Source of the DNA: CBDCVN01 sp965223045
GTDB lineage: Bacteria > Deinococcota > Deinococci > Deinococcales > Trueperaceae
Direction: 5' to 3'
Assembly (NCBI GenBank): GCA_965223045.1
Contig: CBDCVN010000013.1
Coordinates: 3,658,001 to 3,722,000, forward strand
Length of the DNA: 64,000 bases
Part shown: positions 49,771-59,317 of the stretch, one piece after another
Layout: every line of letters begins with the position of its first letter
Position numbering within the stretch: the stretch's first letter is position 1
Position numbers and translations under genes: made by a program
The notes under the pieces: model-generated
The model's database searches: none
What the model saw: the letters and a program-made list of their open reading frames with translations, nothing else
What the model was told of the DNA's origin: nothing

Positions 49771-51624
49771 TTATTTGTAAAGGTCCCATAACTTAACTGT
49801 TGAATCCCCTCCTGCCGAGGCTAATATTTTACCATTAGGGCTAAAGGCAACCCCCTTTACCCAATCAGTATGCCCTACTAGGGTCTCAAGAAGTTTACCT
49901 GTTGCAGCTTCCCATATTTTTATAGTTCTATCAGCACTTCCTGAAACAAGGAGTTGGCCATTAGGGCTAAAGGTAACTGCACGTACCCAGTGTGTGTGAC
50001 CTTCAAGGGTATACATCGTTTCACCAGTGCTTATTTCCCATATTTTTATAGTATCATCTTCGCTGCCTGAAGCCAATATATTACCCTGAGGATTAAAAGC
50101 TAATGCTAAAACTGAGCCTGTGTGACCTATTATATTTACTGTAAATCTACCACGCTTAATATCCCACAGCTTAATTGTGAAGTCATCGCTACCGGAGGCT
50201 AGTGTCTTTCCATCAGGATTAAAAGCTAACGAGCGTACAGCATGACGATGTCCTTCCAGTACATGTGTTAAGTTGTTACTAGGTAATTGCCACAAGCGAA
50301 TCGTGTTATCACCCGCACCTGAAGCAAGGATTCGATTATTTACATTATAAGCAAGTGTGAGCACTCCACCAGTGTGCCCTTTTAAAGTTTCATATCGTCT
50401 TCCTAGGGCAACTTTCCACAGCGATACATCTGTGTCACCACTACCAGAAACAACCTCTTCACCATCAAGAATAAAGCCAACTGTAAAGACAGTATCACGA
50501 TGTCCTGCTAAAGTACCAAGTAAACTACCACTAGCAACTTCCCAAACTCTTAAGGTTTTATCATTGCTGCCCGAGACCAATTTCCTCCCATCAGGACTAA
50601 AAGCAACCGCAGAGACATGAGCCCTGTGTGCTTTTAGAGTTAACCTTTCTTGAGGGGAAAAGTCTAAGTCTTGCACCTCTTCTATATCTTCTTCTTGGGC
50701 TTGTTCAAGAATTCGAGTAAACTCCTGTATGCTCTGAGGCCTAGAAACTACTTTAATGACCAAAGCCTGTTCTATGGCATTGTTTAGTGACTTAGGAGTG
50801 CCTGGAGGCAAAGGGGCTAGTTGTCTTCCCATAATACGATCATTAGCATTAGGAGGAGCATGCCCTTTTAAAGCATGATAAAGAGTTGCCCCTAAGGCAT
50901 AAATATCTGTATATGGCCCAAACTTTGCCTCTGAGGCATATTGCTCTAAGGGAGCGTAGCCTGGGGTGATGAATTGAGTGTGCTTTGAAGTTTTGTCATC
51001 AACAAATTGTCTAGCTGAACCAAAGTCTATAAGTAAGATACGCCCATCTTCAGTAAAGAAAATATTGTCAGGTTTAATATCTCTATGTAAAAGTCCTGCA
51101 TCATGCACAATTTGCAAGGCTGAGCAAAGCTTCTTAGCAATTTCTAAAACTTCTTCTCCACCAAGCACTCCCCACTTACTTATACGTTCAGCAAAGGTTT
51201 CACCCTTTAAAAACTCCATAATTAAGTAAGCTGTTTCATTATCCTCAAAGGTGTCATAGACACGTACTATTCCTTCATGGCTAAATTTGGCTAGCATATT
51301 AACTTCTTTAAGAAAAGAAGCTTTGTAAGCAGCAAAGCCTTTTGAGCCTAGAGACAAAGGTGGTACAACATTATCTTCATTACGTGTTGAGCCATCAGGA
51401 AATAGTTCCTTGATGGCCACTATGCGTTTCATGGTGGTATCTGCACCTTGATAGGTAATTCCAAAACCACCTTGGCCTAGCACCTTTCCTATAGAATAAC
51501 GCCCTTTTGCTAATCTTGTTCCAGCAGGCAAGTGCGATGAGAAAGGCAAGTTAAGTGCAGAACCACACATCGAGCAATTTTTTTCATCATTCTGATTTTC
51601 AGAACCACAATTTGGACAAAGCAT
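49771..51624 (-). CDS. Serine/threonine kinase with zinc ribbon and WD40 propeller (first of pair)
   Basis: Also 617 residues: zinc ribbon 'CPNCGSENQNDEKNCSMCGS', kinase with 'VLGQGGFGITYQGAD', K in 'IVAIKELFPDGST', 'LLHRDIKPDNIFF' and 'LIDFGSAR', activation loop 'FITPGYAPLEQYASEAKFGP', then seven WD40 repeats (for example 'SLAFNPDGKTLASGSDDFTI', 'WVKGVAFSPNGKILASAGGD'). Sequence identity to the second kinase is moderate but uniform, so the pair arose by an old tandem duplication. Both keep the catalytic Lys, Asp and DFG, so both should be active. This is the upstream gene, divergent from the LysM protein at 51778. Confidence 0.93.
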   Translation of the reverse strand: MLCPNCGSENQNDEKNCSMCGSALNLPFSSHLPAGTRLAKGRYSIGKVLGQGGFGITYQGADTTMKRIVAIKELFPDGSTRNEDNVVPPLSLGSKGFAAYKASFLKEVNMLAKFSHEGIVRVYDTFEDNETAYLIMEFLKGETFAERISKWGVLGGEEVLEIAKKLCSALQIVHDAGLLHRDIKPDNIFFTEDGRILLIDFGSARQFVDDKTSKHTQFITPGYAPLEQYASEAKFGPYTDIYALGATLYHALKGHAPPNANDRIMGRQLAPLPPGTPKSLNNAIEQALVIKVVSRPQSIQEFTRILEQAQEEDIEEVQDLDFSPQERLTLKAHRAHVSAVAFSPDGRKLVSGSNDKTLRVWEVASGSLLGTLAGHRDTVFTVGFILDGEEVVSGSGDTDVSLWKVALGRRYETLKGHTGGVLTLAYNVNNRILASGAGDNTIRLWQLPSNNLTHVLEGHRHAVRSLAFNPDGKTLASGSDDFTIKLWDIKRGRFTVNIIGHTGSVLALAFNPQGNILASGSEDDTIKIWEISTGETMYTLEGHTHWVRAVTFSPNGQLLVSGSADRTIKIWEAATGKLLETLVGHTDWVKGVAFSPNGKILASAGGDSTVKLWDLYK

Positions 51625-51777
51625 AAGAAAATCCTCAAGTTTAATATTTAATATTATACCCTACTTCTAATTTTCCCAATGTTGTTACTTAGTACTTTTC
51701 ATTAAAGAATGGAATTCTTGTTAAAAGAAGGAGTAGCTTTGATAGATAGCACTTAGGCAGTTTGAGAAGGGTTTATT

Positions 51778-52845
51778 ATGCAAATAACAGAAAAGTTAAG
51801 TATTTTGTTAATCATTTGCTGGTTAATTAGCCTTATTATAGTAGCTCAACAGGAAAGTTTCTCGAGAAGTGAAGAAGTTAGGCTTGTAAAGGTAGCAGTG
51901 GCAGCTCCAGAAATAAATGCAGAGCCTCATAACCAAGATAACATTCTAGAGATGAAAAATGAGTTTCCTAGGCTTGGAGTTTCAGTAGAAGAGGTAAATG
52001 AGCGCTACACAGAAGAAGTTTTACTAAGCAATCAGATTAATCAACCTGAACTTGAGCAACTACTAGAGAAGACACAAAAGGCAAACTTTATTCTTAGGCA
52101 GAACCTAGAAAATTTAGAGATGACTTTACAACAACAAAAAGAGATTAACCATAACCTACTAAGTGCCAAATCTGAAAGTGATGCTCGTATCTCTAGTTTA
52201 GAAACAGAGTTAGAAAATCTAAAAACTCACAATATTTCTGCTTGCCTAACAAAAGAGAATTCTAAGCTTATAGAAGATCTTGAATTTGAAAAGCAAAGAC
52301 TAGAAGAAGAACTGTCACAGTTAAAACAAGCAAGAGACAAAAATCGAGAAATTTCTGAAAGTGATGTAGCTATCCTAAGAGATCAGGTACAATCTCTAAA
52401 GGAACTTCTTGTAAATTCAGAGCAAGGTATTAATTCTTTGAGTCAGCAAGATAGTCAAGCCTTAAAGCAAGAGCAGGTTACCAACAACCTTAATGAAGAG
52501 ATCACCAACAATATTGACAATGATTTAAGACAGCATTCTATATATCGCCTTAGTGAATTGCAAAATATTCAGCAAGAAATAAATGCTTCTTCTGAAGTGA
52601 CAGTAGAGCAACTAGAGCGTTTAGAGAAGGCTCGTTTGGCCTTTGAAGAAGCTCAGCAAAACGTTTCTGAATCTATAGGGGCATTAGGAGTACATATTGT
52701 TACTAAGGGAGACACCTTATCTGAAATTGCTGTTAATTACTACAATGATTTAACACGTTGGCCTGAGATTTTAAATGTTAATAATTTTCTTGTAGGTGAT
52801 CCAGACAACATTTTCCCCGGATTTGTACTTATTCTACCTAATTAA
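51778..52845 (+). CDS. Membrane-anchored coiled-coil LysM protein
   Basis: 355 residues. An N-terminal membrane anchor ('ILLIICWLISLIIVAQQESF') is followed by a long coiled coil (about 85-225: 'ENLEMTLQQQKEINHNLLSA', 'LEFEKQRLEEELSQLKQARD') and a C-terminal LysM domain: 'HIVTKGDTLSEIAVNYYNDL', 'ILNVNNFLVGDPDNIFPGFV'. LysM binds peptidoglycan, so the protein could tether membrane to wall or reach across the periplasm. It is divergent from the kinases and followed by a related LysM gene. The order anchor-coil-LysM recurs in the neighbour. Confidence 0.87.
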   Translation: MQITEKLSILLIICWLISLIIVAQQESFSRSEEVRLVKVAVAAPEINAEPHNQDNILEMKNEFPRLGVSVEEVNERYTEEVLLSNQINQPELEQLLEKTQKANFILRQNLENLEMTLQQQKEINHNLLSAKSESDARISSLETELENLKTHNISACLTKENSKLIEDLEFEKQRLEEELSQLKQARDKNREISESDVAILRDQVQSLKELLVNSEQGINSLSQQDSQALKQEQVTNNLNEEITNNIDNDLRQHSIYRLSELQNIQQEINASSEVTVEQLERLEKARLAFEEAQQNVSESIGALGVHIVTKGDTLSEIAVNYYNDLTRWPEILNVNNFLVGDPDNIFPGFVLILPN

Positions 52846-52960
52846 TTTTATGTTAGACTACAAATTGTGAAAAAGAACACCTAATAATTTCAGGTTGAAA
52901 AGGCCTGAATCGTGTTTACTAAACAAAAATTTTCTTAAAGTCTGTAAGGAGAATGATTTT

Positions 52961-54490
52961 ATGCAAGCAAATTTTCCAAACCTTTTGAAGATACTCGCAG
53001 TTATATTGCTAAGTTTTTTAGCAATAACTTTGGCTCAAGAAGAAGCAGAAGTTGCTAGCGATGAATCTGCTCAGATAGCTGCACTAGAAGCTGAACTTGA
53101 GAGCGTAAAAGTAGAACTCGAGCAGTTAAAAGCTTGGCAAGAGGGGATGCTAGCAGGACTTAAAGACTCTAATCCAGAGGCTAATGTTGTAAAATCTGTT
53201 GAAGGCGACAAAGTTACAGTAGATGAAAGCTCAGAGGCTTCTGAAAGTGAAAGTACTGCTTTGACAAAAGAGCTTGAAGCTGCTAATTCTAAGATAGCTG
53301 AACTTGAAGCCCAACTTGTTGCAGCTGAGGAAAGTCTAGCTGAAGCTGAAGCTGTAAGAGAAGAACTCGAGCAACTAAAAGCATGGCGTGAAGGAATGCA
53401 AGCAGGCCTTAAAGACATGAGTGCTAAGAGTGAAACAACTGAAGAGTCAGTTGAGGAAACAAGTGAAACCCCTGAAGAGGCTGATGTTTCAGATATTAGC
53501 AACGAAGAAACTAGTGAAGTTAGAGTTACTGATGAATCCTCTGGTGAAACTGATGCTTCAGAGGTTAGCGAGATTGAAGAAGCTTCTGCTGAAGAAGATA
53601 CTGAAGTTGAGGTTAATACTGAAGAAATCTCTGAAGATGCTGACGCAGTAAGTGATGAAGCCTCTGAAGTAACTGAGACTGAAGAAGTAACTGAAGAGGA
53701 AACTGATGCTTCAGAAATTAGTGAAATCGAAGAAGCTGGGTCTGGGGTTGAAGAGGTTTCTGAAAAAGCTGAAGGTTCAGAAATTGAAGAAGCTGATATA
53801 GTAAGCGATGAATTCTCTGAAGAAGCCAAGACTGAAGAAGTAGCTGAGGAGGAAGCTGAGGTTTCAGAGGCTAGTGGGCTTGAAGCGGAAGCTGCAACTG
53901 AAGAGATTGATGTTGAGGAAGTTACTGAAGAAACCGAGATTATAGAAGCTAGTGAGGCTGAAGTAGTTGAAAGCGCGGATGAAGAAACCCCTGAAGAAAC
54001 AGGAGCTGCAGAAACTAGCGAAGCTGAAGGTAGTGAAATAGCAACAAGTGAGATCTCTGAAGATGATGAGATTGCTGAAATAAGTGAGAGCTTAGGAATT
54101 GAAGCTAGTGAAAGTGAAAGTTTGGTGGAGGTTGCTGACAGTATGGCTGAAATTGCTGCTGAGGCAGAAGCTGCTAATACTAGTGAAGATTCTGCTGCTA
54201 TGACTATTGAGGATGCTACAGCACTTGCTCAGCAACGTTATGCTGAACTTCAAGTTACAGAAGATCGTCCTGCAGGCATTGAAGCTTTAGCTCTAGCTCA
54301 ACAGGAACTTGCTAGCCTCATGGGTTTAGGGACTTATACTGTACAGGTTGGTGAATCTCTTTCAACCATTGCTCGTAGCGAGCTTAATGACGTTAATTTG
54401 TGGGCTAGTATTTTAGAGGCAAATGGTCACATAATAGATAATCCAAATATTATATTTCCTGGTTTAGAGTTAATCATTCCAAAGCCATAA
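52961..54490 (+). CDS. Secreted Glu/Ser-rich LysM protein
   Basis: ATG 52961 is the start: AAGGAG sits ten bases upstream and it opens a signal peptide ('LLKILAVILLSFLAITLAQE'). The mature protein begins with a heptad segment that occurs twice, 'LEQLKAWQEGMLAGLKD' and 'LEQLKAWREGMQAGLKD', separated by 'LEAQLVAAEESLAEAEAV'. A ~260-residue low-complexity stretch, mainly Glu, Ser, Ala, Val and Thr, follows in loose repeats ('EASEVTETEEVTEEETDASE'). The C-terminus is LysM ('YTVQVGESLSTIARSELNDV', 'IIDNPNIIFPGLELIIP'). It resembles an extended, highly acidic spacer that holds a wall-binding domain. Repeat number could vary by slippage. Next comes a CRP-type gene 20 bp downstream. Confidence 0.85.
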   Translation: MQANFPNLLKILAVILLSFLAITLAQEEAEVASDESAQIAALEAELESVKVELEQLKAWQEGMLAGLKDSNPEANVVKSVEGDKVTVDESSEASESESTALTKELEAANSKIAELEAQLVAAEESLAEAEAVREELEQLKAWREGMQAGLKDMSAKSETTEESVEETSETPEEADVSDISNEETSEVRVTDESSGETDASEVSEIEEASAEEDTEVEVNTEEISEDADAVSDEASEVTETEEVTEEETDASEISEIEEAGSGVEEVSEKAEGSEIEEADIVSDEFSEEAKTEEVAEEEAEVSEASGLEAEAATEEIDVEEVTEETEIIEASEAEVVESADEETPEETGAAETSEAEGSEIATSEISEDDEIAEISESLGIEASESESLVEVADSMAEIAAEAEAANTSEDSAAMTIEDATALAQQRYAELQVTEDRPAGIEALALAQQELASLMGLGTYTVQVGESLSTIARSELNDVNLWASILEANGHIIDNPNIIFPGLELIIPKP

Positions 54491-54510
54491 ACTTTTGTTA
54501 AAGTGATTCT

Positions 54511-55188
54511 ATGCGTACTTGGATAGTTAAAGATACAGATTTTACTAGCTTAGTCAGTACTGAGGATATGGCTATTTTTAAAAGGGTTTGCCCTGACAAA
54601 CCTTTTGAAAAAGGTGATGTGATTTTCCATGCAGGTGACCCTGCAACAGATTTACATATCATTGCTAAAGGACAAGTTAAGCTTATTGTACCTACGCCTA
54701 GTGGGAGTGAGCGTATCTTGGCTATTTGTGGTCCAAACGATTTTATTGGTGAGGCATTCTTACAAGATACTTCTGCTTATCGTGTTGATGCAGTTGCCCT
54801 GACTGATACTACAACATGCCCTGTAAGTCGCAAGCAATTTTTAGAAATGGCACAAAAGGCTCCTAGCTTTGCTCTTACCTTCACTCAGATTATGGCTGGC
54901 CACCTTTTTCACTGTCGTGAACAGCTTTCTAGTTCTTATGCTCCAGTCAAAATTCGTTTGGCCAAAGTACTTCTAGAGCAGGTTGAGCGTTTTGGGGAAC
55001 CCAAAGATGAAATGTGGTCAGATTTAAGCACTAATTTAAAACATGAGGAGCTTGCTGCTATGATTACAGCAACTCGAGTTAGTGTTTCTATGGCCATGGC
55101 AGAACTTAGAGAAGAAGGTGTTCTAAAAGGTACAAGAGGTCAGTACACTATCAATGTACCTGCCCTTGCTGGTGTATCGGAATCATAG
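54511..55188 (+). CDS. CRP/FNR-family transcriptional regulator
   Basis: 225 residues: cyclic-nucleotide-binding-like β-roll ('PFEKGDVIFHAGDPATDLHI', 'GQVKLIVPTPSGSERILAI', 'GPNDFIGEAFLQDTSAYRVD'), a dimer helix, and a winged HTH in the Crp fold ('LSTNLKHEELAAMITATRVS', 'VSMAMAELREEGVLKGTRGQ'). The exact phosphate-binding Arg-Ser-Ala pattern of CRP is not clear, so the ligand is open. It starts 20 bp after the LysM gene, which suggests joint transcription. The wording 'LKHEELAAMITATRVSVSMA' resembles Deinococcus CRP-type regulators. A hairpin terminator follows. Confidence 0.9.
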   Translation: MRTWIVKDTDFTSLVSTEDMAIFKRVCPDKPFEKGDVIFHAGDPATDLHIIAKGQVKLIVPTPSGSERILAICGPNDFIGEAFLQDTSAYRVDAVALTDTTTCPVSRKQFLEMAQKAPSFALTFTQIMAGHLFHCREQLSSSYAPVKIRLAKVLLEQVERFGEPKDEMWSDLSTNLKHEELAAMITATRVSVSMAMAELREEGVLKGTRGQYTINVPALAGVSES

Positions 55189-55221
55189 AAAAACAACAAA
55201 AACAAACATTTATTTTGTAAA

Positions 55222-55249
55222 GAAGGGCGAACACACAGTTTTGCCCTTC
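55222..55249. terminator. Bidirectional terminator hairpin
   Basis: GAAGGGC and GCCCTTC pair (7 bp, extendable by AA/TT) around a 14-nt loop, between the convergent CRP-type and PSP1 genes. Confidence 0.65.
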
Positions 55250-55255
55250 CTGTGA

Positions 55256-56203
55256 TTAATCTGTAGGGTCAAAATCTTCAAGGTCATCAATTTCTTTAGT
55301 ATCTATAAGCTCATCAAAGTCATTATCGTTAACAATTTCAAGATCATCATAATTTATATCTTCATAATCAACATGTTCATAATTACTTTTTAAATTATGC
55401 GAGGGATTATATTCAGATGTTAAGGTGCGGACATCTTTAGCGGGGAATTCTAAAATGCTATGCTCTGTTTGCAGTTCTACAGTTTGCTTAAAAGGATTCA
55501 CCTTAACGACACGCCCACAATGTCCACTTTTATCATGACACGCATTAGTATATTTACGTGGCATACCTTTTAAGAGTTCTTTATACATTTCATGTTCATA
55601 CTGCAAGCAACACATTAATCTTCCACAAGGTCCACTAATTTTCTCTGGGTTAAGAGGTAATTGCTGATCACGAGCCATACGAACACCTATGGCACTAAAT
55701 CCTTGTAGCCAAGTAGAACTGCATGAACCTTGACCACAAACACCAATAGTACCAAGCACACGGGCTTGCCCTCTGGGGCCAACATTATGGAACTCTATGC
55801 GTGCTTTAGTATATTGCAATAAATCCTGAATAAATGGGCGTAGATCTTGCATCTCTTTGGCACTATAATGAACTATCAAAGTAGTTTCTTCTAGATTAAA
55901 TTCTAGGTGTATTACCTTTACATTAAGTCCTTTTTGTCTAATGCGGGCACGTAGGAACCATTTAAGATCTTCTGCTTTTTCCTTAAGTTGGTAATAAGTT
56001 TTTAAATCTTCTTCAAAAGCTTTGCGTACAAAATGTCCATTGGGTGCAGGATACTCTTTTAGTTGAGTACGTACCACCCCTATTTCCAAACCTCGCTTAG
56101 TGTTTACTACACAATGAGAACCTATTTTGGGTACATTTTGAGGGGCTTCAACATAATGTATTTTGGGGCCATTATCAAATTTTATACCAATGCACTCAAT
56201 CAA
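55256..56203 (-). CDS. PSP1-domain protein (RicT/YaaT-like)
   Basis: 315 residues. The PSP1 region has 'IGSHCVVNTKRGLEIGVVRT' and 'LFSAK'-like 'LIVHYSAKEMQDLRPFIQDL'. The family cysteine motifs are 'GVCGQGSCSSTWLQGF' and 'ISGPCGRLMCCLQYEHEMY', then 'GHCGRVVKVNPFKQTV' and an acidic tail. RicT/YaaT in Bacillus binds an Fe-S cluster with RicA/RicF and affects RNase Y and phosphorelay. The start ATG overlaps the alaS stop by 4 bp (ATGA), so it is translationally coupled to alaS. Confidence 0.9.
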   Translation of the reverse strand: MIECIGIKFDNGPKIHYVEAPQNVPKIGSHCVVNTKRGLEIGVVRTQLKEYPAPNGHFVRKAFEEDLKTYYQLKEKAEDLKWFLRARIRQKGLNVKVIHLEFNLEETTLIVHYSAKEMQDLRPFIQDLLQYTKARIEFHNVGPRGQARVLGTIGVCGQGSCSSTWLQGFSAIGVRMARDQQLPLNPEKISGPCGRLMCCLQYEHEMYKELLKGMPRKYTNACHDKSGHCGRVVKVNPFKQTVELQTEHSILEFPAKDVRTLTSEYNPSHNLKSNYEHVDYEDINYDDLEIVNDNDFDELIDTKEIDDLEDFDPTD

Positions 56204-58878
56204 GACACACCCACTAAAGAACCTAGAATCTCAGGCAGTTTTTCCAAAGCAGGAGGTAGTTTGTTCAGATCTTTAATTCCTGCTTGGGCTATGTCCGCGC
56301 GACCACCACCACCACCACCAGCTAGCTCTGCTAACTTACGTACGATTTTACCAGCATGTATACCATTTTCTAGAGCCTCTTTACTAACTTTAGTTACTAG
56401 CAATTTGCCACTAGTTAAAACGACAAAGTCGGCTCCAGATTTCTTTAGGAGATCATCAGCAGCACTACGTAAGGCAGTAGGGTCAAGGTCTTTCAAAATA
56501 GCAGTATTGTAGCTAAAACCAGCAGCTTTTTTCAGATTGTTTAAATTCAGTTCACTAGTTTGTGCTCTGGCTAACTTGTCACGCAATTGTGAAGCTTCTC
56601 GCTGATATTTTTTAAGCTCACCTTGTAATTTTTCTATGCGATCAACTACCTCGCTGTGTTGAACATTCAATTGCTGGGCTATGGTTTGATCCATAAAACG
56701 AGCACTTTGCATTTGCCTAACAGCCATTTCACCCACCACTGCTTCGATACGCCGCATACCAGCAGAAACAGCCTCTTCTGAAATTATAATGAAGCTGCCA
56801 ATATTACCTGTGTGTTTAACGTGAGTGCCTCCACAAAACTCTGTTGAGACTATGTTTTCACTATCACCTATGCTGACTACTCTTACAATGCTACCGTACT
56901 TTTCACCAAAAAGCATCATTGCTCCCGTTTGACGAGCCTCGTCAATGGGCATGTTCTGCCATGAGACTTGAAAATTGGCCTGAATCCAGCGATTTACTAA
57001 AATTTCTATGTGTTCTATATTCTCCCTAGTAAGTGCAGAGCCGTGACTAAAATCAAAGCGTAATCTTTCGGGCTCTACTAGTGAGCCTGCTTGAGCGACA
57101 TGATTGCCTAAGATTATTCTAAGAGCAGCATGCAAAAGGTGTGTAGCAGAGTGGTGTTTCTCTGTTTCAAACCGATTTAAACCCACTACTGCTTTAGCTC
57201 TAGTACTTGCTAATAAGTTACCTTTTATAACCTTTGCTTTATGAGAATACATACCCTCTTTACTCTTTTGGGTGTCTAGGATTTTAGCATGTCCACCTTG
57301 CCAATAAATAGTACCCTTATCAGCTACTTGACCACCACTTTCAGCATAAAAAGGGGTTTGATCCAAAATGATATTGACTTCTTCCCCTTCCTTAACATTT
57401 TCAACAAAATTTTCCTTTTTCAGCAGAGCTAATATAGAAGCCTCAACTTCCATTTGCTTATAGCCTACAAAAATCGTTTCTCCATTTGCTTTAGCAATTA
57501 GTCCTAAATTATCTTTTTGACTAGTAAAAATTGTGCCACTCTTTTCTTCACCTCGAGAAATTTGCTCAGCTTTTTCTCGAGCTATTCTATAACCTTCCTT
57601 GTCAACTTTCACACCGCGTTCAGTAGCCATTTCTTCGGTTAAATCTAGAGGGAAGCCATAAGTTTCCCATAAATCAAAAGCTAAGTCACCGGGGAGAATC
57701 TCTATGTTTAAATTGTCCAGTATAGTGTTAACACGGTTTATACCTTGCTTGAGTGTGCGTAAAAACTGCTTTTCTTCTGTATGAATAATGCCTTGTACTT
57801 GTTCTTTAGCTGGTTCTAACTCAGGGTAAGCTGTACCCATAACCTCTACAACTTGCTCAACTAGATCATAAAGCACAGGCTCTTTAAATCCTAAAAGATA
57901 AGCATGTCTCGCAGCGCGTCGCAAAAGCATCTTAACTACATATCCCTCGCCGACATTAGCAGGCAAAATACCATCAGCAATAATAAAAGTTACTGCTCTT
58001 ATGTGATCAGCTATTACTCTATGAGAAACACTTTTTTTACCTTCATAAGGCTTATTGGAAAGCTCTACTACCTTACGGATAGTAGGTTGAAAAAGTTCCG
58101 TAGCATAGGCATCTTCTTGACCACTTATTACAGCTACTAAACGCTCAAAACCTAAGCCTGTGTCAATATTTTTTTGAGGCAGAGGCTCTAAGTGTCCATT
58201 ATCTTGTCTGTCAAACTGAGTAAAAACTAGGTTCCAGATTTCTATAAATCTATCTCCTGAGCCTGTGTTAGGACCAATTTCATCACTAGTACCAAATTCT
58301 GGTCCGCGATCAAAAAATATTTCTGAACAAGGACCGCAAGGACCATTAGGACCTTTAGAAACTGCATTGGCAGGCCAAAAATTTTCGTCTTCACCCCAGC
58401 GGGAAATTCTTTCACTAGATACACCTACGTGTTGTTCCCACACATCAAAAGCTTCATCATCATCTTGATAAACAGTTACATAAAGCTTTTCAGGAGCAAA
58501 GCCTAATTGCTTTGTTAATAATTCCCAAGCCCATTCAGCAGCTTCTTTTTTAAAATAGTTGCCAAAAGAAAAATTACCCATCATCTCAAAAAATGAGTGG
58601 TGGCGTAGTGTGCGGCCTACATTTTCAATATCATTAATACGCAAGCATTTCTGTGCAGTGGCAACACGGTGCCATATACCTTCAACACCTGCAAATTTGG
58701 GTGTTACACCCAAGAAATAAGGTTTAAACTGTACCATACCTGCACTAGTAAAGAGCAAAGTTGGGTCTTCGCTTTTTAAAGAGGCAGAGGGGTAAACAAG
58801 GTGGTTTTTATCTTTAAAGAAATCTAAATACTTTTGTCTAAGTTCGTTAATGCTTTCAATGTTAAAAGTGTCTTGCAC
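56200..58878 (-). CDS. alaS: Alanyl-tRNA synthetase
   Basis: Start GTG 58878 is chosen because GGAG lies 5 bases upstream and it aligns with the normal AlaS start ('NIESINELRQKYLDFFKDKN'); the frame up to 59109 overlaps the upstream gene and is not native. The 892 residues contain the class II core ('LFTSAGMVQFKPYFLG', 'NVGRTLRHHSFFEMMGNFSF', 'GPCGPCSEIFFD'), the editing domain with zinc ligands ('HHSATHLLHAAL', 'EFCGGTHVKHTG'), coiled coil and the C-Ala domain ending with the glycine-rich 'AGGGGGGRADIAQAG'. It charges tRNA(Ala) and clears Ser/Gly errors. It is coupled to the PSP1 gene. Confidence 0.96.
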   Translation of the reverse strand: MQDTFNIESINELRQKYLDFFKDKNHLVYPSASLKSEDPTLLFTSAGMVQFKPYFLGVTPKFAGVEGIWHRVATAQKCLRINDIENVGRTLRHHSFFEMMGNFSFGNYFKKEAAEWAWELLTKQLGFAPEKLYVTVYQDDDEAFDVWEQHVGVSSERISRWGEDENFWPANAVSKGPNGPCGPCSEIFFDRGPEFGTSDEIGPNTGSGDRFIEIWNLVFTQFDRQDNGHLEPLPQKNIDTGLGFERLVAVISGQEDAYATELFQPTIRKVVELSNKPYEGKKSVSHRVIADHIRAVTFIIADGILPANVGEGYVVKMLLRRAARHAYLLGFKEPVLYDLVEQVVEVMGTAYPELEPAKEQVQGIIHTEEKQFLRTLKQGINRVNTILDNLNIEILPGDLAFDLWETYGFPLDLTEEMATERGVKVDKEGYRIAREKAEQISRGEEKSGTIFTSQKDNLGLIAKANGETIFVGYKQMEVEASILALLKKENFVENVKEGEEVNIILDQTPFYAESGGQVADKGTIYWQGGHAKILDTQKSKEGMYSHKAKVIKGNLLASTRAKAVVGLNRFETEKHHSATHLLHAALRIILGNHVAQAGSLVEPERLRFDFSHGSALTRENIEHIEILVNRWIQANFQVSWQNMPIDEARQTGAMMLFGEKYGSIVRVVSIGDSENIVSTEFCGGTHVKHTGNIGSFIIISEEAVSAGMRRIEAVVGEMAVRQMQSARFMDQTIAQQLNVQHSEVVDRIEKLQGELKKYQREASQLRDKLARAQTSELNLNNLKKAAGFSYNTAILKDLDPTALRSAADDLLKKSGADFVVLTSGKLLVTKVSKEALENGIHAGKIVRKLAELAGGGGGGRADIAQAGIKDLNKLPPALEKLPEILGSLVGVS

Positions 58879-59015
58879 AAGCGTCTCCAAAAATAATAAT
58901 ATGCTAGTTAGCAAAAAAAATAACCCTACCCTAGGATAGGCAATGCTGTAAGAATTTTTGAAAAATTCTGTATAATTAGCGTCTAGAAAGAGGTACGAAT
59001 AATCTAAGGTCTTGA

Positions 59016-59195
59016 CTAATCCTCCTTGGCTTTTTTCATACGAGAAAGCAAAATTGGCCAGCCAAAGAGAATAGCTGCAACTATTAGCAAAAGAACCAAT
59101 GAAAACCATTTGTTAACTAGAGTAATTAGTGTCCCTGCTGCAACACCCCCTAAAAATATAGCAAGGTTCTTCTGGAGATTTTTTAACATGTTCAT
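59016..59195 (-). CDS. Small membrane protein (59 aa)
   Basis: From ATG 59195 ('MNMLKNLQKNLAIFLGG') the protein has two hydrophobic stretches ('LAIFLGGVAAGTLITLV' and 'FSLVLLLIVAAILFGWPILL') and a basic tail 'SRMKKAKED'. A longer frame from 59258 adds an unlikely soluble start. It lies upstream of alaS in the same direction. No family is recognised. Coding is plausible from the clean two-TM layout. Confidence 0.5.
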   Translation of the reverse strand: MNMLKNLQKNLAIFLGGVAAGTLITLVNKWFSLVLLLIVAAILFGWPILLSRMKKAKED

Positions 59196-59317
59196 AATTA
59201 TACATTCTGACGTACCACCCATAACTAAATCAAGTGATTCTACACACCTAAAGATCATTACACAATGTTTGTGACCTCAAATTTCAAATTACCCTTGTGT
59301 TATAATTTTTAGCCTAC

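Noticed and set aside
47914..51624. Tandem kinases considered as an assembly duplication
   Set aside because: The two proteins have equal length but differ throughout, including the zinc ribbon and all WD40 repeats, so they are true paralogues.
53071..53829. Long open frame (252 codons) on the minus strand
   Set aside because: It is the antisense of the Glu/Ser-rich repeat region; the Ser/Thr-only composition is a by-product of GAA/GAG and TCT codons read backwards.
58878..59109. N-terminal extension of alaS
   Set aside because: It overlaps the small membrane-protein gene in another phase and lies ahead of a GGAG-GTG start that matches the usual AlaS beginning.
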